This document shows positions 1 through 9,251 of a stretch of DNA of 64,000 bases, piece after piece (position 1 is the stretch's first letter; each line of letters starts with the position of its first letter). A model generated the notes under the pieces. The model saw only the letters and a list, made by a program, of their open reading frames with translations, did no database searches and had not been told where the DNA came from. Both the position numbers and the translations under genes were made by a program. Source of the stretch: UBA6055 sp965203755 (GTDB lineage: Bacteria > Chloroflexota > Anaerolineae > Aggregatilineales > Phototrophicaceae); contig OZ241910.1 in the NCBI GenBank assembly GCA_965203755.1, forward strand, positions 2,170,001 to 2,234,000, in the 5' to 3' direction.

Positions 1-760
1 CTCCCAAAGCCCGGGAATCGGCGATCATCGGATAGACGCGGAAGATGCTGATTGACCCGATAATAACGAATAATAGGGTTATCCTTAGCCAGAAATTTGA
101 GTTTTTCCACCGCGAACGAGCAAAGTACAAAATATACAGACCGAGCGTAAGCAAAGTGACAACATAAATATACAGTCCAATAAACGCGGTCAGCCCAATA
201 AGCGCGCCCGATATTCCGATGAACAGCCACCGCTTTTCGAGTATGGCGCGGTGGAAGAAATAGAGCGCCAAAGGCAGCGCTGCGATAAAGGTTACTCCCG
301 GATGCGGAGAACGCCCGACAATATATCCGCTCAAACCGAATATGACCGCGCCGAACAGGCTAATCCACTTGTCTTTGAGCAGGTATAGAAGATAGATGTA
401 TGCCGACAGCGCTGCTGAAAAAATGATGAGCAGATATGTCAGGTTATAGGCGTTTGAAGCCGGCATGATTGTCTGCAAGCCGCCAAATACCAACATATGC
501 GGGATGCTAAGGATATGATAATTCAGCGGCAGTCCATCTGGATAAAACGATAAATCTGTGAAATAAAAATCCGCTTCGCCGGCGAGGATTAATTTGCCGT
601 ACCAGGCATTCCAAAACTCAATCCATATATCATTATTATTGGACGGCAGCCAAAAGACGGTGGTATCAAAAACATGGACGATGGCCGGCCAGGTCAGCGC
701 CATAATCAGAATGCCAACAGTAACGATAAAGTGTAGATGATTGCGAAGTACCTTGAACAT
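1..760 (-). CDS. Polytopic membrane protein, probable GT-C/YfhO-like (5' part, runs off the left edge)
   Basis: An uninterrupted minus-strand frame starts at ATG 760 (MFKVLRNHLHF) and is still open at base 1, so about 253 N-terminal residues are visible. It begins with a hydrophobic helix (residues about 8-28), followed by an extracytoplasmic loop with FWLPSNNNDIWIEFW and SFYPDGLPLNYH, then at least five further hydrophobic segments. This arrangement, an N-terminal helix, an aromatic loop with a YPxGxPL element and many helices, is typical of GT-C-type membrane glycosyltransferases and YfhO-like proteins of Chloroflexota. No catalytic motif can be assigned from the visible part. It lies upstream of, and codirectional with, the next minus-strand genes, separated from the ligase stop by about 190 bases. 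The family assignment is an inference from the fold pattern; that it is a real membrane protein gene is well supported. Confidence 0.75.
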   Translation of the reverse strand, partial: MFKVLRNHLHFIVTVGILIMALTWPAIVHVFDTTVFWLPSNNNDIWIEFWNAWYGKLILAGEADFYFTDLSFYPDGLPLNYHILSIPHMLVFGGLQTIMPASNAYNLTYLLIIFSAALSAYIYLLYLLKDKWISLFGAVIFGLSGYIVGRSPHPGVTFIAALPLALYFFHRAILEKRWLFIGISGALIGLTAFIGLYIYVVTLLTLGLYILYFARSRWKNSNFWLRITLLFVIIGSISIFRVYPMIADSRALG

Positions 761-953
761 GTCTGCCTGTTTCTATGAAGCAGCCTCTTGATGCGGCCGT
801 TTCATAAAATCTAACAGCGAATATCAGATAGGCAATGTATAAAAACAGCCCGACCGAGCATAACTTTTTGCGCTGGCGCTTGGAGCGCGGGTCAAGAATG
901 CGAACGAGCCGCAAACATTCAGCCTGACCATCCACGGAGCCATGGCGGCGGCG

Positions 954-2156
954 CTAATCCCAGGTGCGCCGGTCAAGGATTGTGCGCGCTTTGCCGTCGA
1001 TGCCGCCGGCTTCCACAAAATGAACCGCATCAATACGCAGCCGCACCGCCTGCTGTGCCAGAGCTTGCAGCTTCGCCGCCACTCCCTGCCCAGATGCGCC
1101 GGCATTCAACTCGACGTGGACGGTAACGATGTCTCTGTTTTCGGGACGGGTGATGATGACCTGAACAGCCTTGATTTCAGGGAATTGCATGACCGCGTGC
1201 TGGAGTTGATTCGGATGCAGGAACATGCCGCGCACTTTGACCGCATCGCCGCTGCGTCCAAATAACCCCAGCAGCTGCTGCCCCTCGCATTGCGGCCGCG
1301 GCGCCAAGGCGCCGAGGTCACCGGTGCCAAAGCGAATCAGAGGATAGGCTTTGTTGAAGGTCGTGACCACAATTTCCCCGCTTTCGCCATCGGGCAGCAA
1401 TGCGCCGGTATCGGGGTCGCAAATTTGAAGGTACACATTGGGCATAATGCGAAAGCCTTGCAGCCCCTTCATGCTAAAGCCCAAAAAACCGAGGTCGGCT
1501 GTCCCATAGACCGATGTGGTTTTCATGCCATAGTCGCCTTCAAAGCGCTGCCGTTGGCGGTCTGTATAGGGTTCGGCTGAAAACAGCGCTTTTTTAAGCG
1601 GCGCTGCGCCGGGTCCCATGCCCTTCGCTTCGGCTTTGTCCAGCAGGGTCATCAAATAGCTGGGCTGCCCGACGAAGCCGGTCGCAGCCAGCGCCGTCAT
1701 CAGCATAATCTGCAATTCAGTATTGCCCGGCCCCGTCGGTATGACCGTTGCGCCGCAGCGCCGAATGCCTTCATCCAACAGGATGCCCGCCGGAGTCAGA
1801 TGATACATAAAGGTGTTGAGGACGCGGTCGCCGCGCCCGATGCCGATGGATTGAAAAGGCGCCAGCAGGCTCTCGGGATCCTCGGGCGGGGGCTGCGGGT
1901 CATAGATAGGACCCGGCGAAATATAGATGCGCGGCAGGTCGCGCGGGTCAATCGTCAGGAAACCGCCAAACGGCGGATTGGCATGATGAATTGCCGCCAG
2001 CCGGTCTTTGCTCAATACCGGAATCCTAGCGAGGTCAGCGGCGGTTTGAATATCAGCCGGCTTGAGCCCGGCGCCGTCCAGCCAGGCGGTTATGGCCGGC
2101 GCCCGTTCATAGGCATGGCGCACCAGGTCTTGAATGCGTTGATTGATGCTTGTCAC
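954..2156 (-). CDS. Phenylacetate-CoA ligase-like AMP-forming ligase (PaaK family)
   Basis: A 400-residue protein resembling the PaaK branch of the ANL superfamily, which activates carboxylic acids to acyl-CoA through an acyl-adenylate. Visible family elements are the N-terminal helix (RIQDLVRHAYERAP), IPVLSKDRL near residues 46-52, FSAEPYTDRQR near 192-202, SVYGTADLG near 215-223, GESGEIVVTTF and the C-terminal hinge (LFGRSGDAVKVRGMFLHP). The glycine-rich SSGTTG phosphate loop of classical PaaK is not present; the corresponding stretch reads RIYISPGPIYDPQ (77-88). This suggests a divergent subfamily or altered catalysis. It is the last gene of the minus-strand transporter operon, 48 bases after livF, which suggests its substrate is the imported solute. 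The substrate cannot be deduced from sequence. Confidence 0.82.
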   Translation of the reverse strand: MTSINQRIQDLVRHAYERAPAITAWLDGAGLKPADIQTAADLARIPVLSKDRLAAIHHANPPFGGFLTIDPRDLPRIYISPGPIYDPQPPPEDPESLLAPFQSIGIGRGDRVLNTFMYHLTPAGILLDEGIRRCGATVIPTGPGNTELQIMLMTALAATGFVGQPSYLMTLLDKAEAKGMGPGAAPLKKALFSAEPYTDRQRQRFEGDYGMKTTSVYGTADLGFLGFSMKGLQGFRIMPNVYLQICDPDTGALLPDGESGEIVVTTFNKAYPLIRFGTGDLGALAPRPQCEGQQLLGLFGRSGDAVKVRGMFLHPNQLQHAVMQFPEIKAVQVIITRPENRDIVTVHVELNAGASGQGVAAKLQALAQQAVRLRIDAVHFVEAGGIDGKARTILDRRTWD

Positions 2157-2204
2157 AAGCTCTCTCCATTGGGTTATCGAGCGGTTATATCGAGGCGCTT
2201 CAGC

Positions 2205-3053
2205 TTATCCCAGCCAGCGTTTGCGCCGCTTGTAATGTTTGACTTCGCGATAGTTCTTGCGCCCGCCAGCTTGATTGAGACCCAGATAAAATTCTTTGAT
2301 GTCCTCATTTTCACGCAGCTGCTCGGCGGGTCCGTCCAATACGATGCGCCCGTTTTCCATCACATAACTGTAATCAGCCAGTTCAAGCGCGGCGCGGGCA
2401 TTCTGTTCGACAATCAGCACCGACATCCCTTCCTGTGCGTTAATGTCACGGATGATCTGAAAAATTTCCCCGACCAGCATCGGCGCCAGCCCCAGCGATG
2501 GCTCATCCAGCATAAGCAGCTGCGGGTGCGCCATCATCGCGCGCCCAATGACCAGCATTTGCCCTTCGCCGCCCGACAGATAGCCACTGACGCGCCGCGA
2601 CAAATCGCGCAGGCGGGGGAAATAGTGATACACCCGTTCCAGGTCATCTTTGATATGCCGCCCGCCCCGATAGACCATGCCGCCAACCCGCAGGTTCTCC
2701 TCGACGGTCAGATGACGAAAGAGCAGGCGGCCTTCAATGACTTGCACCAGACCTTGACGCACGGTCTCCTCGGCCGATTGGGTGTCCACGCGTTCGCCGC
2801 CCCACAGGATTTGGCCGCGCGTGACTTCGCCCAGTTCGCTCTTCAGCAGGCCGCTGACAGCTTTCAGCGTAGTTGATTTGCCGGCGCCATTCGGCCCCAA
2901 AAGCGCCGCGACCTTGCCCGGCTCGACTTGCAGGGTGATGCCGCGCAAGACCAGAATGACGCTGTTATAGACGACCTCGACATTATGGATCGATAAGGCG
3001 CGGGCTGCTGTGAGTTCGCTTGATTTTTCTCGGACAGCCATCGGCATGCACAT
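2205..3053 (-). CDS. livF: Branched-chain amino acid-type ABC transporter ATP-binding protein LivF
   Basis: Cytoplasmic ATPase subunit of a HAAT-type importer. Walker A GPNGAGKST is near residue 54, the signature LSGGEGQM near 160 (a G replaces the usual Q after GGE), and Walker B LLMLDEPSLGL near 180. The LIVEQNARAAL segment is the typical LivF H-loop region (IVEQ instead of SHD). The C-terminus carries a basic tail (YKRRKRW) longer than usual. The first ATG is 3053, but Met codons also occur at residues 3 and 5 and no clear Shine-Dalgarno sequence distinguishes them. It sits between the binding protein gene and the PaaK-like ligase. The amino-acid name reflects family membership; with two acyl-CoA ligases in the operon, the real substrate may be a carboxylic acid. 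Confidence 0.93.
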   Translation of the reverse strand: MCMPMAVREKSSELTAARALSIHNVEVVYNSVILVLRGITLQVEPGKVAALLGPNGAGKSTTLKAVSGLLKSELGEVTRGQILWGGERVDTQSAEETVRQGLVQVIEGRLLFRHLTVEENLRVGGMVYRGGRHIKDDLERVYHYFPRLRDLSRRVSGYLSGGEGQMLVIGRAMMAHPQLLMLDEPSLGLAPMLVGEIFQIIRDINAQEGMSVLIVEQNARAALELADYSYVMENGRIVLDGPAEQLRENEDIKEFYLGLNQAGGRKNYREVKHYKRRKRWLG

Positions 3054-3120
3054 TGCTGTTTTGGCAAAATCGAAAACAGGATGACCTCAAGCCACCCTGT
3101 CAAATGTCAGCGTTTCAAAG

Positions 3121-4500
3121 CTATTCGCCGCCCCGCAGGTTGGGAACCGTTTGGAAGTCGGTCAAGGGGATAATGATCGGGACGAACATTCTGCTCCCAT
3201 CGCCAGGATCAATGAGCATGGCATCGGCTGGGCTGGTGGCCGGCGCCGACATATCGGCATTGGCATAAGCCAATCGAGCGATGCGATTTTCGCTGGTGTC
3301 GCGCATGCCGTCCGGATAGGCGAAATTGTACAGACCGCCAAGCACCTCATAGTCCATGCTTTCGATAGCGGCGCGGAAGTCAGCGCCGGTGATGGATGCC
3401 ACATCTCCGCCGGCCGCGTTGGCGGTGCGGATATGAAGCTCGACAATGCTGTCCATAATCCCCCAAGTCAGCAAATAGGCGATATTGCGCTCTGGAATCG
3501 AACGTTGATTGGCGGCATGCTGCATGGTGACGAACTGAACCGATGGCTCGCTGGCTTCAGTCCACCAGCGGAAAGGCATGGAGCCGTACATGCCGTTGAC
3601 CGAAGGCAGACCATCGGCCCTCAAGGCGCGCTGACCAAGCAGCCCAACGCTGGTATCCATCACCCAGTTGACGCCGGCGAGGGCAATCTCATCTTCCATG
3701 CCCAAATCCACCAAGGTGGACGCAATCAGCGCCGGCCCCGTCGCCAGCGTATTAGTGTAGATGATGGTTGCTCCAGCATCAACCGCGTTTTGAACCTGTG
3801 TCAGAATATCGGTATCCGTTGGCAGGAAGGTTTGCGGCTCGTCAAGGACTTCCACGCCGAGCCCGGTGCAGTAAGCATCGGCGGCCGGTTCAGTGCCAGA
3901 CAGACCGAAGGCAGTCGGCCAAGTGACGTGACCGATCACCGGGTCGGGGAAGGCCTCTGGATTGGCGGCGACAAATTCGCAGAATGAACCAAACTGATTG
4001 ATGTAAAGCGGGTTGCTGGCGAAAAGCCATCCCGGTGTCTGACCATCTTCGCCATAGAGGCTTTCGATTGAACCTGCCGAAATCAGACCAACAATCTCAT
4101 CCTCGGCCAGCTGCTCGCGCAGCAGTTCGCCATCTGCTGAACTGTAGAGCACCAGCAAGTCAAGGTCGTCGCCGTATTCGCTGGTGAAGCGGTCATAGGC
4201 GCTCTGGGCCGCCTCCAGGTTGCCGCCGGTGTCTTCATAGATCTGCCGCACTTCGGCGCCGCAGACGCCGCCCTGGCTGTTCCAGTAGGCGATACTGTCG
4301 TCCAGCGCCGATACAATCGGCTGGGTGATAAAGGCGAAGGGCCCGCTTAAATCACCGAAATGATAGATCGTCAGTGTTTCGCCGGACAAATCGAATTCAC
4401 ATTCGGTCAGACTGCTCGGATAGTCCACCATGTTCTGGGCAAGGGCCGGAACGGCGACTATGATGAACGCGAGGCTAAGCAGTAAATTCAGTTTTTTCAT
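3121..4500 (-). CDS. livK: ABC transporter substrate-binding protein (LivK-type, Peripla_BP_6)
   Basis: A 459-residue extracytoplasmic solute receptor of the type I periplasmic-binding fold. It starts MKKLNLLLSLAFIIVAVPALAQ, a signal peptide with a probable signal peptidase I site after ALA; no lipobox cysteine is visible. The mature part has the receptor-family strand YHFGDLSGPFAF near residue 46 and AVDAGATIIYTN near 240. Family members bind hydrophobic amino acids, short-chain amides, urea or aromatic/aliphatic carboxylates. Its position between livM and livF, with acyl-CoA ligases on both sides of the transporter genes, makes it the specificity-determining subunit of this system. The ligand cannot be read from sequence. 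Confidence 0.92.
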   Translation of the reverse strand: MKKLNLLLSLAFIIVAVPALAQNMVDYPSSLTECEFDLSGETLTIYHFGDLSGPFAFITQPIVSALDDSIAYWNSQGGVCGAEVRQIYEDTGGNLEAAQSAYDRFTSEYGDDLDLLVLYSSADGELLREQLAEDEIVGLISAGSIESLYGEDGQTPGWLFASNPLYINQFGSFCEFVAANPEAFPDPVIGHVTWPTAFGLSGTEPAADAYCTGLGVEVLDEPQTFLPTDTDILTQVQNAVDAGATIIYTNTLATGPALIASTLVDLGMEDEIALAGVNWVMDTSVGLLGQRALRADGLPSVNGMYGSMPFRWWTEASEPSVQFVTMQHAANQRSIPERNIAYLLTWGIMDSIVELHIRTANAAGGDVASITGADFRAAIESMDYEVLGGLYNFAYPDGMRDTSENRIARLAYANADMSAPATSPADAMLIDPGDGSRMFVPIIIPLTDFQTVPNLRGGE

Positions 4501-4594
4501 GTGGCTTGGAATCCTTTCAGACTAGGTGAATGTTGTATGCAGCGAAAATGCAATGCTGCCAATATAGCTTATGCCAGATTGTCCGTTTAGGCAA

Positions 4595-6016
4595 CTAATA
4601 GGAATAGGGTCGGATCTTCCAGGCGACTTTCAGCGTCTCCCAGCGATGGGCAATGCCGCGCGGTTCCAGCGCGAGAAATACGATCAGCGCCATCCCAAAG
4701 ACAATCGGATTGATGGCGCTGGTGATGTTCACGCTATCGACAAAGGGCAGCAAGACCGGCAGGATTTCAGTCAGTCCCGGGCGAATCATGGGAATAAAGG
4801 CTTCTTGCAGAGCGCGGATGAATGTCACGCCAAACATCGCGCCCAGCGGAAAACCGGCGCCGCCGATAATCAGCATCGCCAGCATCTCAATCGAGATATC
4901 GAGTTGGAACATATCCAGCGACAGACTGTTGCGCTCGAATGCCAGCAGACAGCCGGCTGTCCCGGCATAAACCGCGCTCAAAAAGAAAGCGCGGAGTTTA
5001 TAGGCAAAGACATTGATGCCCAATAGCTCGGCTGCCAGGTCGTTGTCGCGTATCGAGATAAAGGCGCGGCCGGTGCGCGTGCGAATGATGTTGCGCGCCA
5101 GGAACATCAGCAGGACCGCCAGCGGCACAATAATGTAATACATGGCGATATTGCTGGCGAAACTCAGCGCCTTGCTTCGGCGGACGATTGCGCTGAAGGC
5201 CGCCGAAGCCTCGTCGGCGATGATGGCGGCAGTGTATTCGCCCGCTTTGCTGGCGATATAAGACAAGCCGACGACCTGACCGGCCTCATCTTCAATCAAC
5301 GTCATGCTGACATCACCGCCCGGCACAGTGTCTCCGTTGGCGTCGGTGAGTTCAATGGCTGGATAAGCGCCAGCCACGGCAGTGAAACGGACGGAGATCA
5401 CATCGACGAAATAAGGGTCGCCGGCTTGGAAAATCAGCCGCGTCTCATCATTCAAGACGTCTTCGGCATAAGCGCCAAAGGGCCCGATGATCGGCGCCGG
5501 AACGCTCAAGGGGCGGGCGCCGCCGGTCAAGTCTTCCAGCGGATAGCGCAAAACCCAAGGGATAATGAATTGGGCTGCCAGGGTGGCCATCGCCAGGTAA
5601 AAACCCTTGACGCGCAGGGAGGGCAAGCCAAATATCAGACCAATGGCGCCGGTCAGCAGCGCGCTGGCCGGCAAAGTCAGCCAGAAGGAAAAGCCCAGTT
5701 CCCGCGCCAGGACCGCCGAGCCGTAAGCCCCGACAGCCATAAATGCAGCGTGCCCCAGCGAGATTTGCCCGGTATAGCCCACCAGGATATTCAAACCCTG
5801 TACGGCAATCACAAAAATAGAGATGCGGGCAATCAGACCGATGTACTGGTCGCCGATGAGACCGATGCCCAGCGGGCCAGAAACAGACAGCAAAGGCAGC
5901 AGCAGCAAAGCGAAGAATGCCAGATTCTTCCACATCTTGTCCCGCGGGGTGCGGTCAATCGCCATATCCTGTTCGTAGCGGGTGTCAAATACCCCGGCCG
6001 GATTGATGTTGGTCAT
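4595..6016 (-). CDS. livM: ABC transporter permease LivM with a large extracytoplasmic insertion
   Basis: A 473-residue permease; family members usually have about 300-360 residues. The core is clear: LNILVGYTGQISLGHAAFMAVGAYG near 75-99, GLPSLRVKGFYLAMATLA near 130-147, and the EAA-like loop TRTGRAFISIRDNDLAAELLGI near 314-335. Between the LTGGARPL segment (163-170) and the next membrane helix (about 290) lies an unusual insert of roughly 100 residues. It is rich in V, T, A and D (PYFVDVISVRF, AIELTDANGDTV, SMTLIEDEAGQVV, AGEYTAAIIADE). Its alternating pattern and the ELTDANGDTV and AGEYT stretches look like a beta-sandwich of Ig or PKD type, probably outside the membrane. It forms the channel with LivH. 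Confidence 0.92.
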   Translation of the reverse strand: MTNINPAGVFDTRYEQDMAIDRTPRDKMWKNLAFFALLLLPLLSVSGPLGIGLIGDQYIGLIARISIFVIAVQGLNILVGYTGQISLGHAAFMAVGAYGSAVLARELGFSFWLTLPASALLTGAIGLIFGLPSLRVKGFYLAMATLAAQFIIPWVLRYPLEDLTGGARPLSVPAPIIGPFGAYAEDVLNDETRLIFQAGDPYFVDVISVRFTAVAGAYPAIELTDANGDTVPGGDVSMTLIEDEAGQVVGLSYIASKAGEYTAAIIADEASAAFSAIVRRSKALSFASNIAMYYIIVPLAVLLMFLARNIIRTRTGRAFISIRDNDLAAELLGINVFAYKLRAFFLSAVYAGTAGCLLAFERNSLSLDMFQLDISIEMLAMLIIGGAGFPLGAMFGVTFIRALQEAFIPMIRPGLTEILPVLLPFVDSVNITSAINPIVFGMALIVFLALEPRGIAHRWETLKVAWKIRPYSY

Positions 6017-6075
6017 CGGCTCTCCCTAAACAGCCTTCTTGGTCGGGTCAGTTGCGCCGCGCATCCCGCTGTGCC

Positions 6076-7251
6076 CTAGATGCGCTCGATTCGCTTTTCA
6101 CCAAATAATCCATCTGGACGAATCACCAGCGCCAGCATCAGCACAGCATAAGGCGCGAGGTTGGTGCCGACCTGCTCCGATGAGTTAAGCAAGGTGCCGA
6201 ATTGTTCTACGATGCCGATAATCATCCCGCCGATTAAGGCGCCGCTGATGGATTCCAGCCCGCCCAGCAGCACCGCCGGAAAAACGCGCAGCGCGACAAA
6301 ATTGATGTTGAGCGACAAACCGACCGCCCCGCCTTGCAAGACGCCGGCGATGCTGGCTAAGAAGGTTGCAGCCGACCAGGTAATGGCGAGAATCACGCGA
6401 ACGCGCAGTCCAACCGACTGTGCCAGCTGTTGATCTTCCGATGTCGCCCGCATCGCCAGCCCAATGCTGGTATAGCGGAAAAACAGAATAAAGCCGACAA
6501 AGGCGGCAATCGCCAAGATAAAGGCAATGACCAACTCGACCCGTATAATCGCGACGCCATCCAGAGCGTCCTTGAAGGCATCCAGGCGGATCGGCTTGAA
6601 TTTGCTGCCGGTGTTCGGATCCACAAAGACCGGCAGATTCAGTTCCACCGTGCCCCAAACAATCTGGGTCGCGCCATGCAGGACTTCGGCGACGGCAAGC
6701 GTCATCAGAACGGCGGTGAAGAAGGGCTGTCCGATGAGCGGGCGAATGGCGAAGCGCTCAACCACCAAGCCAGTCAGGATGGCGCCGGTCAATGTTCCAG
6801 TCAGGGCGTGCATCCATTGCCATTCGATGCCGCCGAAGGTCATCAGCAGGGTCAGCAGCAGGGTGCCGCCGCCGGCTGTCATCAAACGGCGCGGCGCCAT
6901 CAGGCTGCGGACGCTGACGGTGGTCATAACCATCAGCATGGCGGCGGCGGCCAGCAAGGCGGCCCCCGCGACCGAAATCTCGCTCGCGGTGAAGAAGCTC
7001 CAGAAGATCATCCCGCCGATGACCATCATCCAGCCATGGGCGAAGTTAAACACGCCCGAGGCTTTGTTAATCACCACGATGCCCAGCGCAACCAGACCAT
7101 ACACCCCGCCAACCAGAATCCCCGAAATGAGGGTTTGGACGATGCGAGCCGCTTTTTTGTCAGCCAGCTGGTTTTGCAAAAACAGCAAAATGACAGCGGC
7201 GACGACGACATAGAATAGCTGCTTTTTGTGTTGATTGACCAATTCTGACAT
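6076..7251 (-). CDS. livH: ABC transporter permease LivH, extended form
   Basis: A 391-residue permease, against about 290-310 for typical LivH. Conserved elements are GILVGGVYGLVALGIVVINKASGVFNFAHG (44-73), RFAIRPLIGQPFF (166-178), FFRYTSIGLAMRATSEDQQLAQSVGLRV (EAA loop) and VFPAVLLGGLESISGALIGGMIIGIVEQF near the end. Between the AHG motif and the RFAIRPL motif there are about 45 more residues than usual (85-160), predicted to hold extra hydrophobic helices. An N-terminal helix also precedes the normal start of the family. The gene starts 15 bases after the acyl-CoA ligase stop, so the two are surely cotranscribed. It pairs with LivM to form the transmembrane pathway. Confidence 0.92.
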   Translation of the reverse strand: MSELVNQHKKQLFYVVVAAVILLFLQNQLADKKAARIVQTLISGILVGGVYGLVALGIVVINKASGVFNFAHGWMMVIGGMIFWSFFTASEISVAGAALLAAAAMLMVMTTVSVRSLMAPRRLMTAGGGTLLLTLLMTFGGIEWQWMHALTGTLTGAILTGLVVERFAIRPLIGQPFFTAVLMTLAVAEVLHGATQIVWGTVELNLPVFVDPNTGSKFKPIRLDAFKDALDGVAIIRVELVIAFILAIAAFVGFILFFRYTSIGLAMRATSEDQQLAQSVGLRVRVILAITWSAATFLASIAGVLQGGAVGLSLNINFVALRVFPAVLLGGLESISGALIGGMIIGIVEQFGTLLNSSEQVGTNLAPYAVLMLALVIRPDGLFGEKRIERI

Positions 7252-7266
7252 CGATTTATTCCCTCA

Positions 7267-9249
7267 TCAGACATCCGATACGCGCAGTTCCGTTTCGATA
7301 GTTCCCGTGCGCCCGTCGCGGTATTTCACTTCGGCGCTGACGCGGACCTCCCGTTGGCCGCCATAGATGGCTTCGAGCAGATCGCTGTATTTTTCCTGCA
7401 GGGCGCCGCGGCGCAGCTTGCGGGTGCGGGTAAGCTCGGCTTCATCGGCGTCGAATTCCTTGTGCAGAATCACAAAGCGCTTGACCTGCGAATAGGCTGG
7501 CAGCGAGTCGTTCACCTGCTTGAGTTCTTGGCGGATGATATGACAGACTTCCTCCCGCTGCGACAGATCGACATACGTGGTAAAGGCGATCCCCCGCTTT
7601 TCTGCCCAGCGCGACGCGTTCTGAAAGTCGATAACGATAATCGCCGCGACAAAATCCATCTCCTTGCCGCCGATAGTCATCATATCCTGAACATAAGGGC
7701 TGAACTTGACGCGCCCTTCAATATACTGTCGGCTGAATCGCTCGCCATTGGACAGTTCAATCAAATCAGCCACGCGCTCCAAATAGATGAGATGCCCGGT
7801 GTTCTCGTCGATATGCCCGGCGTCGCCGGTATAATACCAGCCTTCACAGTCCAGAGCTTCGCCAGTCTTTTCGGGGTTCTTGTAATAGCCTTTGAACTGT
7901 GATTCAGTTCGTATCAGGATTTCCTGATTGCTGGCGATTTTAATCTCGACGCCCGGGATAATGACCCCCACCGTCTCGAAGCGCACATCGCCGCGCAGAT
8001 GCAGGGTGCCAAAGCTCTCGGTCGAGCCGTAAAACTGGCGCAGTTCGATGCCGATGGCGCGGAAGAAGCGAATCACATCGGAGCTTAACATGGCGCCAGC
8101 CGTCAGGACGTTGCGGGCGCGGGTCAAGCCAAGTTTGTCGCGCAGGGGCTCAAAAACAGCGAACTCGCCCAGCCAGCGCAAAAATCGCAGCGGCGGCGGA
8201 ATCGGACGCTGTGCATCTTCAAGATCAATGGCGCGGTAGGCGACGGGCATAAACCATTGGTAGAGTTTGCGATTGAGCCAAGTGCTGTCATGGATGCGAA
8301 ATTGGACCACGCGCGAAAGATTTTCCCAAACGCGGCTGGGGAAAAGAAGCCCGGCCGGGGCGATCTCGCGCATATCCGTGGGCACAGTTTCCGGCCCTTC
8401 GGGAAAATTAACCTGTACGCCGTTGAGCAGATGGGCGGTAAAGCCAAATGCCTGTTCGGCAAGCCAAGCCATCGGGCTGAATGACAGCCAGTTATCGGAT
8501 TGCAGGCTGTCGATGTAATCAAAGCTGATGGCGTTGCCGTAGATCAGCTGATGGTGGGTGATTTCGGCGAATTTTGGCCGGCTGGTTGTGCCGGAGGTCA
8601 TGCTTAGGATGATGGTGTCCATGGCTTGAGTCGCCTTTGCCATGGCGGCGAAGCGGTTTGGATGCTGCTGACGGCAGGCGCGGCCTATGGCTTCGATTTC
8701 GCCGTAGCTTGCCAGCCAGTCATCCTCATAACTCCACAGCCCGCGCGCCTCCCAATAGATGACTTTGAGAATCTGCGGGATTCGCGGCTTGATGGCCAGC
8801 GCTTTATCGACCTGCTCCTGGTCATGGGCGCAGATGAAGGTGGCGTCGGTGGACTTGACCACAAAGTCGAGATCTTGCGGGCTGGCGTCGCTGAAGACGC
8901 AGCAGCTTTTGCAGTGAAGCGCGTGGGCGGCGATTTGCGCCCAATACATTTCCGGGTCATTTTCGCCTATAATAACTACGGTGTCACCGGCTTGCAATCC
9001 GAGCTTGAGCAAGCCCATGCCAAAGCTGACGACATGCTCATAAACCTCATTCCAACTGTATTCCTGCCAGATGCCATAGCGTTTTTTGCGCTGCGCCACC
9101 TGATCGCCAAGCTGCTTGACCTGCATGAGAAAGTTCTTCGACAGGGTATCCAGTTCGGGCGCGATGGGCTGGACCTTGCCGGGCAGGCTGGAGGTGAAGA
9201 CCTTGCCGCGGGCGGCCTCGCGGTAGGGGATGCTTTGCGGCGCAGTCAT
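7267..9249 (-). CDS. Long-chain acyl-CoA ligase-like AMP-binding protein
   Basis: A 660-residue ANL-superfamily enzyme of the long-chain acyl-CoA synthetase (FAA1/FadD15) type. The phosphate-binding loop SMTSGTTSRPK is near residue 215, the FYGSTESFGTLHL adenine motif near 415 and YTGDAGHIDENTGHL near 475. The A8/A10 region (ERVADLIELSNGERFS, and TRTRKLRRG in the C-terminal domain) is complete. Such enzymes make acyl-CoA from a carboxylate, ATP and CoA. It lies inside the transporter operon, between livG and livH, with an ATG start 2 bases beyond the livG stop. This gene order, known from other bacteria near aromatic or fatty-acid uptake systems, supports vectorial import and activation of a carboxylate. 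Chain length or ring specificity is not readable. Confidence 0.9.
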   Translation of the reverse strand: MTAPQSIPYREAARGKVFTSSLPGKVQPIAPELDTLSKNFLMQVKQLGDQVAQRKKRYGIWQEYSWNEVYEHVVSFGMGLLKLGLQAGDTVVIIGENDPEMYWAQIAAHALHCKSCCVFSDASPQDLDFVVKSTDATFICAHDQEQVDKALAIKPRIPQILKVIYWEARGLWSYEDDWLASYGEIEAIGRACRQQHPNRFAAMAKATQAMDTIILSMTSGTTSRPKFAEITHHQLIYGNAISFDYIDSLQSDNWLSFSPMAWLAEQAFGFTAHLLNGVQVNFPEGPETVPTDMREIAPAGLLFPSRVWENLSRVVQFRIHDSTWLNRKLYQWFMPVAYRAIDLEDAQRPIPPPLRFLRWLGEFAVFEPLRDKLGLTRARNVLTAGAMLSSDVIRFFRAIGIELRQFYGSTESFGTLHLRGDVRFETVGVIIPGVEIKIASNQEILIRTESQFKGYYKNPEKTGEALDCEGWYYTGDAGHIDENTGHLIYLERVADLIELSNGERFSRQYIEGRVKFSPYVQDMMTIGGKEMDFVAAIIVIDFQNASRWAEKRGIAFTTYVDLSQREEVCHIIRQELKQVNDSLPAYSQVKRFVILHKEFDADEAELTRTRKLRRGALQEKYSDLLEAIYGGQREVRVSAEVKYRDGRTGTIETELRVSDV

Positions 9250-9251
9250 GA

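Noticed and set aside
666..935. Minus-strand frame with a hydrophobic stretch (GLFLYIAYLIFAVRF) before the first membrane protein gene
   Set aside because: Its second half overlaps the real gene in another frame and it has no recognisable domain or ribosome binding site; one hydrophobic run in a short frame is not enough.
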